Assembly: GCA_911728455.2 (NCBI GenBank)
Contig: OU452225.1
Coordinates: forward strand, 26,756,495-26,820,494
Length of the DNA stretch: 64,000 nt
Direction: 5' to 3'
Origin: Marthasterias glacialis
Taxonomy: Eukaryota; Echinodermata; Asteroidea; Forcipulatida; Asteriidae
Below the pieces are notes generated by a model, which saw nothing but the letters and a program-made list of their open reading frames with translations, was not told where the DNA came from and made no database searches. Made by a program: the position numbers and the translations under genes. Positions 58,469 to 64,000 of this stretch are shown one piece after another (positions within the stretch are counted from its first letter, which is position 1; every line of letters begins with the position of its first letter).

Positions 58469-59516
58469 GTATGCAGCGTAATACTGTTAGTCCCATAAAT
58501 AGAAACTGTTCAGTTTCTGTTTCCTCTACCAAAGTGCATGTTAGTTAAAGACATTGCATGTAATTGATAACTCTTGAAATGTACTGGTTATATTCTGAAT
58601 CTCACTGATTGGAAAAACCATTCCATTTCAATCAAGTACTCCAAACATGCTCCAAAGAAGTATTTCTGTCTGAAAGATTGTCAAGGTCATTTCCTTGCAA
58701 GAATAGAATATTTAAAGTGACTAACGCACTTGTGCTTTTTTCAATTACAGCAAGTTCTTTGATGAGATGATTCATCTGTGTCAGATGAACACATTTATCA
58801 AACCAAATTTTAGCTGCTGGTAAAAAATCAAAATGCACGACATTTGCTATATTGATTTTATTCTGAAAAATTTATAATGAAGGTTATACCAGAACCAGTT
58901 CTCAAGAGAAAAACTTCTGGCATTTGAAGTCCCCTCAAATCACTGTTTTGATTGCACTAACTAAATTAAGCCTGCTAAGCACAACATCTCTATTTCTATG
59001 GCAACAGACTCCATCAACGTTCACTTACATTGTAGATTGTGAGAATAAACACATCTGTTATAAAACCAATAATGTATTACCTCTTCAACCAATAATGTTA
59101 TCCTGTCATCCCTTATAAATTCAAAATAACACGATCCCTTGTTTTGGTTGTATCTGCAGCCTTGTTAGTCTTAAGAAATCTACTCATCAACAAGTAGATG
59201 GCCAAGTTCCAAATAACATCATCCAATGTTGCCTTCAGTGCAAGCGGGTAAATATATTAACAAGCACTTGTTTTAATCCAGAGAACATTGAAGAAAGCAA
59301 TGGATTTTAATTTGTAGTTTTGGTTGTTGTTTGACATTTTTTTTAGGTTTTTGTCAGTATTGTTCTAATCATATGGCGATATTTAGCTACTCTTTTAAAA
59401 GCTCTTTACAAATTGTTGGCTTTGCAAAGATCAGTAGATATTTTGTTGTTTCTGCCTGTCTGGCGCCCTCTATTGTGCTTCTCTACTGTTCAGGATTTTG
59501 TTTTTGTCCATTACAG

Positions 59517-59564
59517 AGAATGCAAAGGCAGCTTGTTAACCAGCAGATAGTCAACAGACAGCAA
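59517..59564 (+). CDS. Candidate coiled-coil exon RMQRQLVNQQ
   Basis: After TTGTCCATTACAG it reads RMQRQLVNQQIVNRQQ, heptad-like and rich in Q and R. The only nearby donor is the weak GTTCAC. It begins in phase 0, which would fit after the coiled-coil exon ending NQ (51892), but its genomic position is after the exon at 58428, whose phase does not fit. It may be displaced by the tandem duplications and inactive. Confidence 0.3.
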
Positions 59565-59974
59565 GTTCACATTTCTTGGTGATGGAGTTCACAGTATTTG
59601 TTAAACACAGGGTTGCTTGGAGATGACGGCCAGAGACATTACTTTTTAAGGTGAGAGTTCCTTTTGTGTTGGTCATTACAAAGGAAAGATGTATAGACTC
59701 TGCCTACAGGGAGAGAAGAAGGTGATCCAAGGGGTGGTTTACAGGGCACAATCAACATTTAAACAATGGCTGATAATTGTTTAAGCAGCTTATTGGGAGC
59801 CACTTTGGCAACAATTATTTTATTCTCAGCATTAATTTTGATGATTTGACATAATTTAAATTGCCGCAACGCAGCCAAGATATTTTCACTGGGGAACACA
59901 GTTTTTTGTTACTGAACTACATATATCTACATTTTTTTGAGGTAGGCACCTGGAAGAGACTGGAAAATTGTAGG

Positions 59975-62452
59975 GGCACGTGCCCCCCACTGCCCAGCCC
60001 CAAACCCTCGGGCCACACAGCTAGTAAGATGTTGCCATGAGCAAGAGTTGCCCCCCACTGCCCAGCCCCAAGCCCTCCGGCCACACCACTAGCAAGACGC
60101 TTCCATGAGCAAGAGTTGTTCCCCCACTGCCCAGCCCCAACCCTCCAGCCACGCCGCTAGTAAGATGCTGCCATGAGCAAGAGTTGTTCCCCCACTGCCC
60201 AGCCCCAAACCTCTAGCCACAACGCTAGTAAGTTGCTGCCATGAGCAAGAGTTGTTCCCCCACTGCCCAGCCCCCAACCCTCAAGCCACACCGCTACTAA
60301 GGTGATGCCATGAGCAAGAGTTGTTCCCCCTACTGCCCAGCCCCCACCCTCTGGCCACAACACTAGTAAGATGCTGCCATGATCAAGAGTTGTTCCCCCA
60401 CTGCCCAGCCCCCAACCCTCTGGCCACACCGCTAGAAAGATGCTCCCATGAGCAAGAGTTGTTCCCCCACTGCCAAGCCCCAAACCCTCTGGCCGTGCCG
60501 CTAGTAAGATGCTGCCATGATCAAGAGTTGTTCCCCCACCTCCCAGCCCCAAACCCTCCGGCCACACCGCTACTAAGATGCTGCCATGATCAAGAGTTGT
60601 TCCCCCACTGCCCAACCCCCAACCCTCTGGCCACATGGCTAGAAAGATGCTCCCATGAGCAAGAGTTGTTTCCCCACTGCCCAGCCCCCAACCCTCCAGC
60701 CACACTGCTAGTAAGATGCTGCCATGAGCAAGAGATGTACCCCCACTGCCTAGCCCCAACCCTCCGGCCACGCCGCGAGCAAGATGCTGCCATGATCAAG
60801 AGTTTTTCCCCCACTGCCCAGCCCCAAACCTCTAGCCACAACGCTAGTAAGTTGCTGCCATGAGCAAGAGTTTTTCCCCCACTGCCAAGCCCCAAACCCT
60901 CTGGCCGTGCCGCTAGTAAGATGCTGCCATGATCAAGAGTTGTTCCCCCACCTCCCAGCCCCCAACCCTCCGGCCACACCGCTACTAAGATGCTGCCATG
61001 ATCAAGAGTTGTTCCCCCAATGCCCAGCCCCCAACCCTCCGGCCATTCCGCTAGTAAGATGCTGCCATGAGCAAGAGTTGTTCCCCCACTGCCCAGCCCC
61101 CAACCCTCCGGCCACGGCGCTAGTAAGATGCTGCCATTACAAGAGATGTACCCCCACTGCCTAGCCCCAACCCTCCGGCCACGCCGCGAGCAAGATGCTG
61201 CCATGATCAAGAGTTTTTCCCCCACTGCCCAGCCCCAAACCTCTAGCCACAACGCAAGTAAGTTGCTGCCATGAGCAAGAGTTTTTCCCCCACTACCCAG
61301 CCCCAAACCCTCCGGCCACGCCGCTAGTGAGATGCTGAAATGAGCAAGAGCTGTTCCCCCACTGCCTAGCCCCAAACCGTCCGGCCATGCTGCTAGCAAG
61401 ATGCTGCCATGATCAAAAGTTGTTCCCCCACTGCCCAGCCCCTCCGACCACACCGCTACTAACGTGATGCCATGAGCAAGAGTTGTTCCCCCAATGCCCA
61501 GCCCCCAACCCTCAGGCCACACCGCTACTAAGATGCTGCCATGAGCAAGAGTTGTTCCCCCACTGCCCAGCCCCGACCCTCTGGCCACAACGCTAGTAAG
61601 ATGCTGCCATGATCAAGAGTTGTTCCCCCACGGCTCAGCCCCCAACCCTCTGGCCACACCGGTAGAAAGATGTTCCCATGAGCAAGAGTTGTTTCCCCAC
61701 TGCCTAGCCCCAAACCCTCTGGCCATGCCGCTAGTAAGATGCTGCCATGATCAAGAGTTGTTCCCCCACTGCCCAGCCCCCATCCCTCCGGCCACACAGC
61801 TACTAAGGTGATGCCATGAGCAAGAGTTGTTCCCCTAACGCCCAGCCCCAACCCTCTGGCCACAACGCTAGTAAGATGCTGCCATGATCAAGAGTTGTTC
61901 CCCCACTCCCTAGCCCCCAACCCTCTGGCCACATGGCTAGATAGATGCTCCCATGAGCAAGAGTTGTTCCCCCATTGCCCAGCCCCCAACCCTCCGGCCA
62001 CACCGCTAGTAAGATGCTGCCATGAGCAAGAGTTGTTCCCCCACTGCCCAGCCCCAACCCTCTGGCCACAACGCTAGTAAGTTGCTGCCATGAGCAAGAG
62101 CTGTTCCCCCACTGCCCAGCCCCCAACCCTTTGGCCACATGGCTAGAAAGATGCTCCCATGAGTAAGAGTTGTTCCCCCACTGCCTGCCCCCAACCCTCC
62201 GGCCACACTGCTAGTAAGATGCTGCCATGAGCAAGAGTTGTTCCCCCATTGCCTAGCCCCCAACCCGCCCTCCTCTCCGCGAGTAAGATGCTGCCATTAG
62301 CAAGAGCTATACCCCCACTGCCTAGCCCCAACCCTCCGGCCACGCCGCTAGCAAGATGCTGCCATGATCAAGAGTTATTCCCCCACTGCCCAGCCCCCAA
62401 CCCTACGGCCACGCTGCTAGTAAGATGCTCCCTCCAGCCACACCACTATTGC
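59975..62452. repeat. 69-bp minisatellite, array 2 (about 36 units)
   Basis: Same unit as 55796-57110, roughly twice the copy number, beginning with a GGGGCACGTGCCCC palindrome. Several variant units alternate, such as ATGATCAAGAG versus ATGAGCAAGAG and ACAACGCTAGTAAGTTGCTG. The longest periodic frame is 332 codons on the minus strand (60590-61588), with a 23-residue repeat such as EGWGLGSGGTTLAHGSILL. No start context, splice signal or signal peptide argues for translation. Confidence 0.92.
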
Positions 62453-62663
62453 TCAGGTAAATAATTGTGGGTGTTATCTCTTCATTCTGTCACTGAACAA
62501 CCCAAGTGAATCCAATTCTTCATTTTGATCCTGAAAAATGAAGGGCATCATATATTTCTAAAAATATATGTTGAAATAAATAATCACATAAGTTTTCTTT
62601 TGAGAGCTTACCATTTTCATAAAATGATCATAACAAGTGTATATGTACTTCTTAAATTGACAG

Positions 62664-62716
62664 AAAGTGAAGAAGACCCTAACCTTCGCTGTGAGAGAAA
62701 CAGCAGAGTCAAGTAA
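62664..62716 (+). CDS. Exon ESEEDPNLRCERNSRVK, possibly terminal
   Basis: After TTAAATTGACAG, phase 1 from the 58468 donor gives ESEEDPNLRCERNSRVK and then TAA (62714-62716). The stop overlaps a possible GTAAGA donor at 62713, so the exon either ends the protein or splices at 62712. A second donor, AAGAAG/GTAAGT near 62735, would need the phase-0 frame KVKKTLTFAVRE. The first reading agrees with the upstream phase chain. Confidence 0.5.
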
Positions 62717-62785
62717 GACAAGCCTACCAAGAAGGTAAGTGTTATCAATATTGTGTTGTTTGTTGTAACCACTGTCTTATAATCA

Positions 62786-62845
62786 GGTTGACTCAGTGGT
62801 TTCTTTTCCTGCCTGACCTCAGGGGTCCTGGGTTTGAATCTCACT
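62786..62845 (+). repeat. tRNA-like SINE head
   Basis: GGTTGACTCAGTGGTTTCTT (A-box-like) is followed by CCTGGGTTTGAATCTCAC (B-box-like) at tRNA spacing. Acceptor-stem pairing is absent. TTTCAGTCCCTTTAAATTTC follows as possible SINE body. Confidence 0.45.
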
Positions 62846-63399
62846 TCAGAGTCCTTGTCTTTTCAGTCCCTTTAAATTTCTCCATAGAGGTGTGAAGCTT
62901 TAATCTCTTATAAGGGAACAACATCACGCTATTGGGGGTTTCGGATCTCAGTCAAAACAACCTCTGTCTTTGTCAAGATTTTCTTTCATTTGTTTTATTA
63001 TTTTCTGTTTTCACAACTCCCTTAAAATGAGGACAAGATTTTGTGAGAAGTTTATCTTATACATCACCCTTCCCCTAGTAGAGAAAGTGGCCTTACGAAA
63101 AAGTCACGATTTTGATACAACTGCAGCCAAACCCAAACATTGCAAACTTCTGAGCAATTTCAATATCTTTCATTGAAGAATGAGATTTACTTTCCTGATG
63201 CATAATAAACCTGCCAGAACGCAACCGTTCAAACCAAGACAATGAAGATGATTTTTTGGTCAAAGTAAACAAAAATTTCTGAGAGATTAACAGCAAGAGG
63301 CTATGATCCATCAGAAATGAACAACACCACAAACCAAGTATCTTTCTTTGGAAAGATAAATGGAAGATAAACAAAAAAACAAGAAATCAAGACTGCATT

Positions 63400-63730
63400 T
63401 GTTTGCACAATAACACCGAACCCTGTATATGAACCATTATGACTAAAATAATGCAGTCAAAAAACACTGATCATTGATCAAAAGCAACAACACACCCTGG
63501 GAAATTTTCCTGTACCCTCCCTTCGTTGTTTTCAAAAAAAGACCAAAGTATACGGGAAAAACTAGTCAGAGCAAAATTTATTCGGAGTCCAACTGACTTA
63601 TCTACTCAACAGCTTTCCTCCATTCCCTATGACTCTGGTTTTGAAGACCACAACAAAGAACTAGAAATTCTAATCTCCTTACTGAAGAAACAAGTGGACA
63701 ACAAACAAGGTGTGTATCATTCAGCATAAC
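63400..63730 (+). pseudogene. Possible end of a retroelement reverse-transcriptase ORF
   Basis: Shifted plus-strand frames give phrases like AVKKH and then FSKKDQSIREKLVRAKF, resembling the segment after the RT domain in Penelope-like and related elements (KHW-L, then R-NLRD-LVRAK). The rest (ELEILISLLKKQVDNKQGV) is not diagnostic and no GIY-YIG motif is seen. The assignment is tentative. Confidence 0.3.
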
Positions 63731-64000
63731 CGTCCTCAAAAGGACAACCATATACAACCTCAAACCGCAACAAACACGACCAACCCTCCAATGTCTACAC
63801 ACAAGACATGAGATATACTGATTCTTGGTCAGAATTAACTATTTGCAACTAATGAGTGCCCATATTCGAGGCATGAAAACATGTTCTTGCTATTTGAGGA
63901 TCTGAAAAAATATCCTCAATCTCACCTATTTCGTTGAAACTAATGAAGCAAGCTGTCGTGCTAGTTCCACCGGTCATCTGATATTCATCTACAATGAACC
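63731..64000. other. Window end without recognised feature
   Basis: No convincing coding, repeat or RNA signal is seen in the final 270 bases. Confidence 0.35.

Larger units (their letters stand above)
52768..62450 (+). repeat. Tandem segmental duplication
   Basis: The phrase CTCAGACTTAATTTACAAGG starts copy 1 (about 52768) and copy 2 (about 57117). Later blocks follow in the same order in both: the GGCACGGTAATTTTTGTTAA block (53390; 57271), the exon starting ATAAATGCAAAGAAG (54096; 57962 and 58148), the TGCGCTGACCTTTGG exon (54376; 58428), the GTTAGTCTTAAGAAATCTAC block (54973; 59165), the CAAAGGCAGCTTGTTAACC exon (55324; 59517), and a 69-bp array. Divergence is moderate. Copy 2 has an internal re-duplication near 58.0 kb, and copy 1 has an extra GTTAGTCTTAAG block at 53132. 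Confidence 0.88.

Noticed and set aside
60590-61588. 332-codon minus-strand frame as a repetitive protein gene
   Set aside because: It is an automatic result of a 69-bp period. Other frames on both strands are open in the same way, and no start context, signal peptide or splice sites support it.

Overview
This window is invertebrate animal nuclear DNA: AT-rich, intron-dominated and packed with transposon remnants. The secreted domain combination (half of a fibrinogen-related domain joined to a discoidin F5/8 type C domain), the tRNA-derived SINEs, the non-LTR retrotransposon pieces and the many terminal-inverted-repeat elements suggest a marine invertebrate, probably a deuterostome such as an echinoderm. 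The species is an inference and is not proven by any single feature.

Left and centre (6.0-42.3 kb, minus strand): one split gene. A promoter with two CCAAT boxes, a TATA box and an initiator (42.34-42.46 kb) precedes a 34-nt coding exon that starts a signal peptide. After an inferred first intron of about 29 kb come five exons (12737-12868, 11049-11179, 9433-9691, 8153-8478, 6035-6173). All five junctions keep phase. They encode 340 residues: signal peptide, short linker, N-terminal half of a fibrinogen-related domain, and one complete F5/8C domain. The frame is still open at the last exon, so the 3' end was not found. The introns hold nested TIR elements, a 49-bp perfect hairpin, TTAA-flanked elements with long G/C runs, SINEs, a LINE fragment, a roughly 960-bp tandem array (32.1-36.6 kb) and a dispersed repeat rich in TGACGTCA palindromes.

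Right (44-64 kb, plus strand): a LINE fragment (45-46 kb), then decayed exons of an EGF/von Willebrand C-type gene (46.6-49.5 kb) with stops and frameshifts, a SINE, an 82-bp minisatellite (50.15-51.6 kb), and exons of a partial unrecognised coiled-coil gene (51.8-62.7 kb). The 52.8-62.4 kb part is a diverged tandem duplication. It carries repeated copies of the coiled-coil gene's exons, two 69-bp minisatellite arrays, and two piggyBac-like TTAA elements. For each of these two elements, the other duplicate keeps the empty target site. The last few hundred bases resemble the end of a retroelement reverse-transcriptase ORF.

No rRNA gene, functional tRNA gene, CRISPR array or intact transposase was found. 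Most open frames in the window are chance frames or lie inside repeats.
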